A stretch of 64,000 nucleotides of DNA from Arcanobacterium pluranimalium (GTDB lineage: Bacteria > Actinomycetota > Actinomycetes > Actinomycetales > Actinomycetaceae): assembly GCF_016907845.1 (NCBI RefSeq), contig NZ_JAFBCS010000001.1, positions 1,054,001 through 1,118,000 on the forward strand, in the 5' to 3' direction. Of the stretch, positions 36,763 to 45,134 are shown one piece after another; within the stretch, counting starts at the first letter, position 1; every line of letters begins with the position of its first letter. Position numbers and translations under genes: made by a program. The notes under the pieces are model-generated. The model was given only the letters and a program-made list of their open reading frames with translations. It was not told the DNA's origin and made no database searches.

Positions 36763-37605
36763 ATGCGAATAGATCTGCATACTCATACAAAATTCTCCGA
36801 TGGTACTGACGCCCCAAGCGAACTAATGCTCAAGGCGGCTCACGCCAAGCTCGATGTGGTAGGTGTTGCGGATCACGACACTATTGATGGGTGGAACGAA
36901 GCAGCTAATTTCGTAAAAACATCTGGTGTTTCGCTGGTTCGTGGAATGGAGATTTCCTCCTTGTACGATGGGCACGATGTGCACGTGCTCGGCATACTTT
37001 TCAATCCAGACGACGCCACGGTCCAGTTGCATATAAATACAATGAAGAATGCGCGCCAGCTCCGCGCTCAGAAAATCGTTGAGCTGCTGAGCGCTGATTT
37101 TTTGATTAGCTGGGACGATGTGCTCCAGGCGGCAGCTACAAGTAAGTCGATCGGCCGGCCACACATCGCTGATGCGCTAGTAAGTAAAGGGATAGTAAAA
37201 AACAGAGATGAGGCATTTGCGCGACTCTTGCACACGTCGTCGCCCTACTACGTGCCCCAGATTGCTCCCTCAACTATACAAGCCATCGATATGATCAAAA
37301 GCGCAGGTGGACGAGCTATTCTTGCCCACCCCAAAGCAGTAAAACGAGGGTATTCACTGAGCGACGATGCGATCCGAGAGTTCGCGCAAGCAGGCCTATT
37401 CGGTATCGAAATCGATCATCGCGACAACCCGCCATCGCAGCGACCAGTCTTAAAAAAGCTCGCAAAAGAATTAGGTCTAGCACGTTTTGGCGCCAGCGAC
37501 TATCACGGGACGGGAAAACCTAATACGCTAGGTGAGGGACTCACCGCCCAGGAAGTATTCGAAACAGCTATTGAGGGAACGTATTTGGAGGTATTGCATC
37601 CGTGA
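36763..37605 (+). CDS. PHP-domain phosphoesterase (TrpH/YciV-like, 3',5'-nucleoside bisphosphate phosphatase family)
   Basis: 280 residues. The PHP metal-binding motifs are complete: MRIDLHTHTKFSDGTD, VGVADHDTIDGWNEA, GMEISSLYDGHDVHVLG, RPHIADALVSKG, AILAHPKAV and FGASDYHGTG. This set is typical of RNase AM/YciV, which removes 3' phosphates from nucleoside bisphosphates and trims RNA 5' ends. The end overlaps the start of marC by four bases. An array of four 21-bp repeats sits just upstream. Confidence 0.88.
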   Translation: MRIDLHTHTKFSDGTDAPSELMLKAAHAKLDVVGVADHDTIDGWNEAANFVKTSGVSLVRGMEISSLYDGHDVHVLGILFNPDDATVQLHINTMKNARQLRAQKIVELLSADFLISWDDVLQAAATSKSIGRPHIADALVSKGIVKNRDEAFARLLHTSSPYYVPQIAPSTIQAIDMIKSAGGRAILAHPKAVKRGYSLSDDAIREFAQAGLFGIEIDHRDNPPSQRPVLKKLAKELGLARFGASDYHGTGKPNTLGEGLTAQEVFETAIEGTYLEVLHP

Positions 37606-38216
37606 GCTTTGATTTTGCCTTGTATGGATCAGCTTTTGCCACACTATTTGTGATCATTGATCCATTCGGAAATTTGCCGGTGTTTATGTCTCTGACCTCG
37701 CGCATTTCGGAGAAAGACCGCCGGAAAGCAGCTTTTGTATCGAATTCGATTGCGCTCAGCATCCTTTTGATATTCGGTTTTTTCGGCTTTCAGGTGTTCG
37801 GAGCTTTAGGTATTACTACTGAGGCTCTGCAGATTTCGGGTGGGCTGCTCCTGCTCCTGGTAGCATTACAGCTGCTCACAGGTGAAGAAGAAGATCCGGG
37901 ACGCGAGTCGGGCACGATCAACGCGGCCGTTGTACCACTGGGAACGCCACTTTTAGCTGGTCCTGGAAGTATCGTCGCGTTCATGATTTTGGTCGACGAC
38001 GCCGGGAAGTCGTTCTCTTCCATTCTTGCGGTGAGCTTGGGGCTTATTTCCGTCCTGATGATTTCTTTCGTGACGATGCGCTTTGCCACTCCGATTATGC
38101 GCGTTATGGGCAAATCTGGCGTAATGCTCTTGACGCGCCTTTCCGGTATGTTACTCGCTGCGATCGCGACGCAGCTAATTATCGCAGGTGTGACGAGTAT
38201 CGTTCGGACTCTCTAG
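37602..38216 (+). CDS. MarC-family integral membrane protein
   Basis: 204 residues with six predicted membrane helices and the family signatures LFVIIDPFGNLPVFMSLT and VPLGTPLLAGPGSIVAFMIL. The family's function is unresolved; the name comes from the E. coli mar region and does not imply drug resistance. The GTG start overlaps the PHP stop, so the two are coupled. Confidence 0.9.
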   Translation: MSFDFALYGSAFATLFVIIDPFGNLPVFMSLTSRISEKDRRKAAFVSNSIALSILLIFGFFGFQVFGALGITTEALQISGGLLLLLVALQLLTGEEEDPGRESGTINAAVVPLGTPLLAGPGSIVAFMILVDDAGKSFSSILAVSLGLISVLMISFVTMRFATPIMRVMGKSGVMLLTRLSGMLLAAIATQLIIAGVTSIVRTL

Positions 38217-38274
38217 CCTGTGCGAGTGTATGTAGCGGTCTAAGGCCTACATACCTTATTACCTTTATACGCAA

Positions 38275-38331
38275 ATGCGCGCACATATGAAGATGTGCGC
38301 GCATGCGTTATATACGGGCTTTATGCCCGTT
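38275..38331 (+). terminator. double hairpin after marC
   Basis: A perfect 12-bp stem, arms 38275-38286 (ATGCGCGCACAT) and 38293-38304 with loop ATGAAG, is followed by a smaller ACGGGC-TTTAT-GCCCGT hairpin around 38314-38330. Convergent marC and the helicase end on either side. Confidence 0.7.
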
Positions 38332-38378
38332 ATATGAGGTTTTATGCCTTTAAATGCTCTACCTTAGGCATCATAAGA

Positions 38379-40010
38379 TCAGGCATTGGGCGTATTCGAA
38401 TCCTTTTTGATACGACGTCGCTGGCGCGGAGCGCGTTTGGCTGATGGAGACTGCTCGGCCTTACGATCGCTACGTTCTGTAGCGCCGTCGTCTTGGCCTC
38501 GAACTTGGCCGCGACGTTCGCTACTTTGCGTCCGGCGTCCTCCATTGGTGCGATCCTGACGACGCTGGCTCCCGCTACGCGAGCGACCCGCGCGCTCACT
38601 GGTACGCCCCTGCGAACGCGAATGACGTTTGCCAGTCTCTCCAAGATCTTCGAGTTCTTCGGCATCGAGTCCCGCACGAGTGCGCTCTGATTTTGGAAGA
38701 CGACCAGTGACACCTTCTGGAATATCGAGATCGGTGAAGAGTTGTGCTGAGGTGTGATAAGTTTCCACCGGCTCAGGGAAATTGAGATTCAAGGCATGAT
38801 TGATCACTGACCAACGCGGAGTGTCTTCCCAATCCACAAAAGTGACGGCAGTTCCAGACTGACCGGCGCGTCCTGTGCGTCCAATGCGGTGCAAATAAGT
38901 TTTCTCATCTTCAGGGCACTGGTAGTTAATGACGTGGGTAACGTTGTCGACGTCGATGCCACGAGCTGCAACATCGGTGGCAACCAGGACGTCGATCTTT
39001 CCATTGCGGAACGCGCGCATGGCTTGCTCGCGCGCTCCCTGGCCGAGGTCTCCATGGATAGCGCCAGTTGCAAAACCGCGATCTTTAAGTTCGTCCGCAA
39101 GCTGCGCTGCTGTGCGCTTGGTGCGCGTGAAAATAATGGTCAGGCCGCGCCCACGAGCTTGGAGAATACGGGCAACTACTTCCGATTTATTCATTGCGTG
39201 GCAGCGGTAAATTACCTGGGTGACGCTTTGTACAGTGCTCGAATCATCGTCGGGCTCTTGAGCACGAATATGAGTTGGCTTTGACATGTACCTGCGTGCC
39301 ATCGCAACTACGGGGCCGGGCATTGTGGCCGAGAACAACATGGTGTGCCTGTTCGCTGGCGTGGCGCTGAGCAGGGTTTCGACGTCTTCCAAGAAGCCAA
39401 GATCAAGCATCTCATCGGCTTCGTCAAGGACGACTGTGCGCACTGCAGAGAGATCGAGAGTGCGGTTCTTCTTCAGATCGATTAGGCGGCCCGGTGTACC
39501 GACCACGATTTCAGCACCCTTTTTCAGAGCTTCCACCTGTGGCTCGTAGGCGCGGCCACCGTAGACTTCCACGATCCGGACGCTGCGATAAGCAGCTGCG
39601 TTGCTTAAATCGTTGGCGACCTGTTTTGCTAGCTCGCGAGTTGGTACGATGATCAGGCCTTGCGGGGCACCTTGATGTTCGATGTCGTCCCAGCCTGATT
39701 CACCTGGACCGATGGAATTTTCGAGTACCGGTAATCCGAAACCGAGGGTTTTGCCAGTGCCGGTTTTTGCCTGCCCAATAATATCGGCGCGTTTCAAAGC
39801 TACCGGTAGCGTGAGTGCTTGGATTGGGAACGGGTGGGTGATTCCGCGTTCGGTTAGGGCTTTGACGATTGGCTCAGAAACGCCAAAATCGGCGAAAGTG
39901 CGCTGCTCGAGATTGAGTTCTTCAGCAGAGCCTTCAATATCAGCCTTTACCTGCGAAATCTTTGGAGCAGAGGCATTTGAGGCATCTACGATGCCGGAAG
40001 TATTAGTCAT
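38379..40010 (-). CDS. DEAD-box ATP-dependent RNA helicase
   Basis: 543 residues. Q motif FADFGVSEPIVKALTERGI; motif I AKTGTGKT; Ia VPTRELAKQ; Ib TPGRL; II VLDEADEMLD; III SATMP; IV IIFTRTKR; V ARGIDVDNVTHVINY; VI HRIGRTGRAG. The C-terminal 130 residues are Arg/Ser/Gly-rich and disordered, ending with basic RQRRRIKKD, an RNA-binding tail typical of RhlE/DeaD-type helicases in ribosome assembly and cold adaptation. The order helicase / DUF3107 / AdnAB resembles mycobacterial rhlE. Confidence 0.93.
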   Translation of the reverse strand: MTNTSGIVDASNASAPKISQVKADIEGSAEELNLEQRTFADFGVSEPIVKALTERGITHPFPIQALTLPVALKRADIIGQAKTGTGKTLGFGLPVLENSIGPGESGWDDIEHQGAPQGLIIVPTRELAKQVANDLSNAAAYRSVRIVEVYGGRAYEPQVEALKKGAEIVVGTPGRLIDLKKNRTLDLSAVRTVVLDEADEMLDLGFLEDVETLLSATPANRHTMLFSATMPGPVVAMARRYMSKPTHIRAQEPDDDSSTVQSVTQVIYRCHAMNKSEVVARILQARGRGLTIIFTRTKRTAAQLADELKDRGFATGAIHGDLGQGAREQAMRAFRNGKIDVLVATDVAARGIDVDNVTHVINYQCPEDEKTYLHRIGRTGRAGQSGTAVTFVDWEDTPRWSVINHALNLNFPEPVETYHTSAQLFTDLDIPEGVTGRLPKSERTRAGLDAEELEDLGETGKRHSRSQGRTSERAGRSRSGSQRRQDRTNGGRRTQSSERRGQVRGQDDGATERSDRKAEQSPSAKRAPRQRRRIKKDSNTPNA

Positions 40011-40381
40011 TCACTTGTGCTTTCGTTTGGTGGCGCGCAGTAAAATAGCGCCAACTAAGGCAGCCGATCGTGAATTTCTTTTAGCTTTACCAAGACGACC
40101 GGGCAACCGCTAACAGTGCCATTCTACAGTAATGTGGTGCAAAAGCTGGGTCATTTGGTTCCAGAGTATATCCGAAGTCACGTTATTGTGCGGTTTGCGG
40201 GCGAGGGCTGCGGGCGGGCGCGGCCTGTGGACGGGCGATGCCTGCGAATTTTGGTGCGTATTCGACAACATCTCGATATATATCGACTAGTTGCCAAAAC
40301 ATCACCAAGAATGAGCAGTCTGATTGGATACCGCCCTTTTTGACGCTTGTGACACTTGACCCTTTAGGTGGTTTGCCCTCA
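40011..40381. other. 371-base intergenic region with no gene recognised
   Basis: Lies between the helicase start and the terminator of the mini-gene, both on the minus strand. It should hold the helicase promoter. 40195-40245 is a G-rich stretch with several GCGGGC/GACGGGC words. I see no coding signal, tRNA or known RNA motif. Confidence 0.5.
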
Positions 40382-40412
40382 TAAAAACAAAAAAGCGGAC
40401 GTCTTTGTCCGC
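40382..40412 (-). terminator. canonical intrinsic terminator of the mini-gene
   Basis: On the minus strand GCGGAC (40412-40407), a six-base AAAGAC loop, GTCCGC (40400-40395), then TTTTTTG-TTTTT. This is the clearest U-tract terminator in the window. Confidence 0.88.
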
Positions 40413-40441
40413 GTCTTCAGTGAGGGTCATCCTCAGATTAA

Positions 40442-40552
40442 TCAGATGTTAAGGAACTCCGACATCAGTTCGAGCTCACGAGCTTTCGCTTCGTAAACAT
40501 AACCGCTGGTGGCAGAATCGTTACGCTTGAAGAAATTCTTCAAAATTGCCAT
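40442..40552 (-). CDS. 36-residue hypothetical protein
   Basis: Hand-translated: starts MAILKNFFKRNDSATSG and ends ARELELMSEFLNI. The ATG at 40552 follows the rich ribosome-binding region GAGGAGGTGAATGAGG, and a textbook terminator lies 30 bases after the stop, so it looks like a complete one-gene transcript. The N-terminal ten residues are a basic amphipathic stretch; the C-terminal half is a Glu/Leu-rich helix (YEAKARELELMSEF). No family recognised. Candidates are a membrane-surface peptide or a small regulatory protein. It lies between the helicase and the MobA-like gene, all on the same strand. Confidence 0.7.
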   Translation of the reverse strand: MAILKNFFKRNDSATSGYVYEAKARELELMSEFLNI

Positions 40553-40675
40553 TCCTCATTCACCTCCTCTATTCAATTGTTTACAGGTACAATTCTACGC
40601 GCGCTGTAGTGGAGATAGCGAGCAAAAGGTGCGAAATGCTGGGAAAATAGTCCTAAGTCACAGTGAGCTACGCCG

Positions 40676-41338
40676 CTATTTTTCGTTGATTGAAAGGCGG
40701 TCTAGTAATTGCGTGGCACTTTCAGGGGTGTCGACGTCGAAACAATAGTTATGTTTGTCGATCAGCGTTTGAAGTTCCAACGTTCCAAATGCAGATTTTA
40801 TTGAAGCGTCTCTTCGTGCCGGGAGCTGGCGTAACGCATTGAGCCTGTACAAGCCATGCGTGTACTGTGGCCACGGATCGGTATCGTTCGTCGTCGGTAT
40901 GACACCTGCAGAACTGGGGCTTTGCTGGAGAACGCAAGCCAAATCGGGCAATAGCCGTGGCACAAGGGGAGCGTCGCAGGTCGCGAGCAGGACGCCGTCG
41001 TCGTCTGAAAAATCGTCGAACACGGCCACACCCGCTGCGATACCGGCGAGCGGTCCTCCAAAAGGAGGATCTTCCAAGGTGAGCCTTGCGCCGGTGGGCA
41101 CCGTGAGATCAGGTGGTCCGACGACGCACGCTTGGCCGTCAAAACCCGCCCGTTCGAGTTCGTCAAAGAGAAGGTCAAGAAGGCGTTTACCTGCAATCTC
41201 GTAATCTGGTTTGGAAACACCGCCGAGACGACGTGCCGTCCCACCAGCCAAAATGATCACGGCCTTGACCGACTCAACCGGGCGACGCGAAAGACCAACG
41301 CTTGCGTCTGTGTTGGTCAACGGAAAATCAGTTGTCAT
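40676..41338 (-). CDS. MobA-like molybdenum cofactor guanylyltransferase / NTP-transferase
   Basis: 220 residues, nucleotidyltransferase fold. VIILAGGTARRLGGVSKPDYEI is the MobA-type NTP loop with the catalytic Lys of SKPDYEI; LEDPPFGGPLAGIAAG and LLATCDAPLVPRLLPDL (metal Asp) are also family features. It may attach GMP to molybdopterin, but no other molybdenum cofactor gene is in the window and the 20-residue N-terminal extension is atypical, so a related nucleotidyltransferase activity is possible. Confidence 0.8.
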   Translation of the reverse strand: MTTDFPLTNTDASVGLSRRPVESVKAVIILAGGTARRLGGVSKPDYEIAGKRLLDLLFDELERAGFDGQACVVGPPDLTVPTGARLTLEDPPFGGPLAGIAAGVAVFDDFSDDDGVLLATCDAPLVPRLLPDLACVLQQSPSSAGVIPTTNDTDPWPQYTHGLYRLNALRQLPARRDASIKSAFGTLELQTLIDKHNYCFDVDTPESATQLLDRLSINEK

Positions 41339-41429
41339 AAAAGGACGACCTAACAGCTGTCTGTGCTACGAAAATCTGAGAGTCGTGCGGCAAGAGCAAA
41401 AGAGTCGTGTGGCGATTAGACGCGATGAA

Positions 41430-41654
41430 CTAGACGAAACCGAATCCGACCCGGCGCTGCTCTTCCTTAGCAATACGAACGTAACCAAACGACGCTGCAG
41501 GTACGAATAGGATCGTGCCGTCGGTGCCAGTGAGCTTGACGGGGGAGTTGGCGTCAAGCGCGGAGCTGATAAGGTTCATGAGCTCGTCGGCCGACATGTC
41601 AACATCGAGGTTAACTGGTGAAACTGAATCTCGAATGCCGATGCTGATTTCCAT
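41430..41654 (-). CDS. DUF3107 small protein
   Basis: 74 residues, family DUF3107 (related to mycobacterial TB9.4), restricted to actinobacteria and of unknown function. MEISIGIRDSVSPVNLDVDM, then LISSALD and LTGTDGTILFVPAASFGYVRI, match the family throughout. A ribosome-binding site AAGGA precedes the ATG. Found near adnAB in other actinobacteria too. Confidence 0.9.
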   Translation of the reverse strand: MEISIGIRDSVSPVNLDVDMSADELMNLISSALDANSPVKLTGTDGTILFVPAASFGYVRIAKEEQRRVGFGFV

Positions 41655-41900
41655 GGATTTTCCTTAAATATTGGGCTGCCGCCAGATGGCGATGCCGTAA
41701 CTGTATTTCTCATACTATTTTAGCCTGTTTACGTGCGTGATTTATAACGCGATAACGTAAATTTCGTTGCTGGAGGAACTCGACACTGGCATGCGGCAGG
41801 CAAGAAAAATCTGCCGGCGATGAAAAATTATTCGGCGGCAACGAAAAATGGCAGGAGGCTTCCGATACTCTATTAACAGTAATAGTTCTGGAGGTTTGCA

Positions 41901-44900
41901 ATGACGACTCACACATTAGATTCATCGCAGCAAGCGGTGCTCAACCAATGCGTGGCACCTTGCACGCTGTCTGTAATCGGTGCGCCTGGTTCTGGAAAGA
42001 CGGAGGTTCTCAAGCAAGCCGTGCTAAAGACCGTTTCGGACAGTCCACGTGCGAAGATTGCTGTGCTGAGTCCAGATAGGCGGGCAGCTACCCAGCTGAG
42101 GAACGAACTTTCGGTGTCGCTTGGCGGACTTACGGACTCTATTGCAGTTCAGTCGATTAACGCTTTTGCTTTCAAAGTGATCTCGGAGTTTGCACAGCTA
42201 CAAGGAAGATTAGAGCCTCAATTGATATCTGGCCCTGATCAAGACGTGATTTTGAAAGAAATTTTTGAGCTTGTAGATGAGGGCGCGCTTCATGTTACGG
42301 ATTTAGATTTTATTGACGACGACGCTGCGCAGCTTCCTGCGTACCGTGCGGAGTTTCGTGATCTGATTACACGCGCAGCTGAGCTGGGTCTTGGTGTTGA
42401 CGATCTGTGCGAACTTGGGAAAATACACGATCGAAAAGTGTGGATTCAAGGCGCACAGATCATGGGCGCATACGAGGGAGCATTGGCAGCACAGGCGAGC
42501 GCACATTCTACTAATCCAGACCGCATCGATCACGCCCGATTGATGAGTAATGCCGCAGGTGTGCTTCGAGCTTGGGAAACTTCTGGCGGAGATTTTGGCG
42601 GTAAAGCCGTGGTGAAGCCGCGGTGGGATTGGGTTTTTGTTGACGACGTTCAGAATGCAACGTTGAGTCTGATCACGTTATTGCGCCAGCTTCAAGATGA
42701 CGGTGCTTCTATTGTTGTATTTGGCAATCCGGATTTGGCTGTACAAGGATTTCGAGGTGGTATAGCGCAATTGCCGACGATGCTTTCCCGCGCTCGCACT
42801 GATATGGGAATTGGCGCGCAGCAATTGATTCTCGAGCAGGTTTACCGGGGAAACTCTGGCCTGCGCAAACTTGCAAGGAGAATAGAGTCTGGTATTCATG
42901 TGGCAGGCGTTGTTAAACATCGACGTGCCGAGGTGGGCAGTGATCAATATGTGATGGAATGCGGTGGTGCTGACTCTGGGGTTGAGCGTTGTGATGTGCC
43001 CAGCATTGGGGTTTATTCTGGTGCTGGTACTGGGGCTAGCGCTCAGGCGGAGTCACCGATTACGGTGCTCTCGGCTGTAACATTTAATGCGCAAGTGGAG
43101 GCAATTGGCGCGCAGTTGCGGCGTCTTCACCTTCATGAAGGTGTTCCTTATCGTGAAATGGCGATCATAACCCGTTCGCATAATATTCACAGTGCAATCA
43201 GGCGGGCGCTTGTGAGAATGGGAATTCCAGTTGAGGCCACAAACTCGGCACTTCCATTACGAGAACAACCAGCGGTGCACGCTCTGCTCGATCTCTTGCA
43301 TCTTGCCATAGATGACCCGTATGAGCTGTCCATTGCTGATATTGAACATGTATTAACAGGGCGGCTGTCGCAGATTGACTCGATTCAACTGCGCAAGATT
43401 CGTCGAGAATTGCATGGTTGGGAACTGTATTACGATGGTCATCGGTCAGAACAGGAAGTCTTGTTGCAGCTGGTGAGAAACCCGCATGATCCTGTGCTGA
43501 GCAATATTCCGAGTATTAGAAAAATTGCACAAGTCATCATCAGTATTCGACAAGCTCATTCTCGCGGGCAAAGTGCTGACGAAGTGTTGTGGGAAGCATG
43601 GAACGCGCTTGACATAGCGGAAAAGTGGCGTTCGCAAGCCCTCGGGCATGGAATTTTGGCAGATATAGCCAACGCAGATCTTGACGCAGTTATTCAACTC
43701 TTCCGGGTTGCACAGCGCCTTAACGATAGAAAAACACAGCTTGCTGGAATTGAACGTTTTCTCGACGATCTTGAGCTGCAGGATTTGCCTGAAGATTCTA
43801 TTGCACGCACGGGCGTGGGCGGAGACGAAGTAACGCTGGGCACGCCGTCGTCGGTAATCGGACGAAGCTGGGATCACGTGGTGATTGTGGAGGTGAATCA
43901 AGGAGTATGGCCCAATACTCGATTACGCAATCCGTTGACTCGAGTGCCTGAGCTTGTATCGGTGGTGGTTGGCGCGGTGCTGTCAGGTGGCACCGTGGTC
44001 GCGCAGCAGTTGATGAGCGAGGTCTTGGACGACGAGTTACGAATGCTGTTACAAGCAGTATCTCGCGCTCGGCAATCAGTGACTTTCACCTTTGAACGCA
44101 ATGCGGATTCCTTGCCGTCTAGCTTCATTGAATGGCTATGTAGAGCTGAAAAATTAGAGTTGAAAGAAGTTTCACAAGCAACTGCAGTGGCTTCACACGT
44201 TGATGCTGTTGTAGGGCGCTTGCGGCAGATTTCGCAGCTTGAAGATCCGGCTATAGTTAGGCGGACGCAAATTCTCCTCGACCGATTGAAGAATTCTGGA
44301 TTCGCGGAGGCTGATTCGAATACTTGGGTTGATTGCATGCCGTTGAGCTCTAATGAACCAGTTTTTGAGGGTAAAGCAAAGATTTCGCCGTCGAAGGTAG
44401 AAACAACACTCGAGTGTCCAATGCGAGAATTTCTCAAAAGTATTGGTGCACAACCCACCGACGATACCCTCGTTGCTGACTTAGGCTCCCTGATCCATAA
44501 AATAGCGGAAGAACACCCAACTGGTTCCGAAGAAGAATTAAGTGCTGCCTTAGAAGAAAAATGGCACCTTTTAGGTCTAGATGAGAATTTGCTCAGTAGT
44601 CAGCGTTTACGAGCTAGAGCTGAGTTGATGGTGCGCAACCTAGCCAAACATATATCAGAAGCGCCTGACGGTGTGCGAGTAGAAGTTCCGGCTTATTACG
44701 AAGCGGATGACTATATTGTGCGCGCGCGGATCGACAGAATCGAATTCGATTCTAGCGCCCCTCGGTTAGTGAATATTGTTGATCTCAAGACGGGGAAGAA
44801 CGCTCCAACAAAAGATAAGGTTGCATCGCATCCACAGTTGCTGACCTATCAATGGCTCATCAGCAAAGGTGGCGTGGCTGGTCAAGAGGGGATTCCGGCA

Positions 44901-45134
44901 CCACGATGCGTTGAGAAAGCACAATTAGTTCACCTGGGTGCATCTAACATCAAAAAATCGGATCAAGAGCGTGCCGGGATTGCAGAATTAGAAGTAGCAG
45001 AGCGAAATATTGAAACTGTTGCGCTCTTACAGCGTGGTCCGGATTTTCCGGCGCGCCCGGACGAGGCATACTGCAGTTATTGCGCTTACGTGGGAATTTG
45101 CCCTGCACGTGAGGGAGAGAGAGTATTTTCATGA
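41901..45134 (+). CDS. adnA: AdnA-type helicase-nuclease subunit
   Basis: Subunit of the AdnAB double-strand-break resection motor-nuclease, the actinobacterial counterpart of RecBCD/AddAB. 1077 residues; ATG follows GGAGG. The helicase half has Walker A GAPGSGKT (residues 27-34) but motif II reads VFVDDVQN (246-252) instead of DEYQD, as expected for the weaker motor. The C-terminal RecB-type nuclease shows IVDLKTGKNAPTKDK, and four Cys (ECPMREF, then CSYCAYVGIC at the end) fit the Fe-S staple seen in AddB-type nucleases. It overlaps adnB by four bases (ATGA). Confidence 0.9.
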   Translation: MTTHTLDSSQQAVLNQCVAPCTLSVIGAPGSGKTEVLKQAVLKTVSDSPRAKIAVLSPDRRAATQLRNELSVSLGGLTDSIAVQSINAFAFKVISEFAQLQGRLEPQLISGPDQDVILKEIFELVDEGALHVTDLDFIDDDAAQLPAYRAEFRDLITRAAELGLGVDDLCELGKIHDRKVWIQGAQIMGAYEGALAAQASAHSTNPDRIDHARLMSNAAGVLRAWETSGGDFGGKAVVKPRWDWVFVDDVQNATLSLITLLRQLQDDGASIVVFGNPDLAVQGFRGGIAQLPTMLSRARTDMGIGAQQLILEQVYRGNSGLRKLARRIESGIHVAGVVKHRRAEVGSDQYVMECGGADSGVERCDVPSIGVYSGAGTGASAQAESPITVLSAVTFNAQVEAIGAQLRRLHLHEGVPYREMAIITRSHNIHSAIRRALVRMGIPVEATNSALPLREQPAVHALLDLLHLAIDDPYELSIADIEHVLTGRLSQIDSIQLRKIRRELHGWELYYDGHRSEQEVLLQLVRNPHDPVLSNIPSIRKIAQVIISIRQAHSRGQSADEVLWEAWNALDIAEKWRSQALGHGILADIANADLDAVIQLFRVAQRLNDRKTQLAGIERFLDDLELQDLPEDSIARTGVGGDEVTLGTPSSVIGRSWDHVVIVEVNQGVWPNTRLRNPLTRVPELVSVVVGAVLSGGTVVAQQLMSEVLDDELRMLLQAVSRARQSVTFTFERNADSLPSSFIEWLCRAEKLELKEVSQATAVASHVDAVVGRLRQISQLEDPAIVRRTQILLDRLKNSGFAEADSNTWVDCMPLSSNEPVFEGKAKISPSKVETTLECPMREFLKSIGAQPTDDTLVADLGSLIHKIAEEHPTGSEEELSAALEEKWHLLGLDENLLSSQRLRARAELMVRNLAKHISEAPDGVRVEVPAYYEADDYIVRARIDRIEFDSSAPRLVNIVDLKTGKNAPTKDKVASHPQLLTYQWLISKGGVAGQEGIPAPRCVEKAQLVHLGASNIKKSDQERAGIAELEVAERNIETVALLQRGPDFPARPDEAYCSYCAYVGICPAREGERVFS

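Noticed and set aside
40116-40343. 75-residue plus-strand ORF in the helicase upstream region
   Set aside because: No ribosome-binding site, odd composition, and it runs against flanking minus-strand units.
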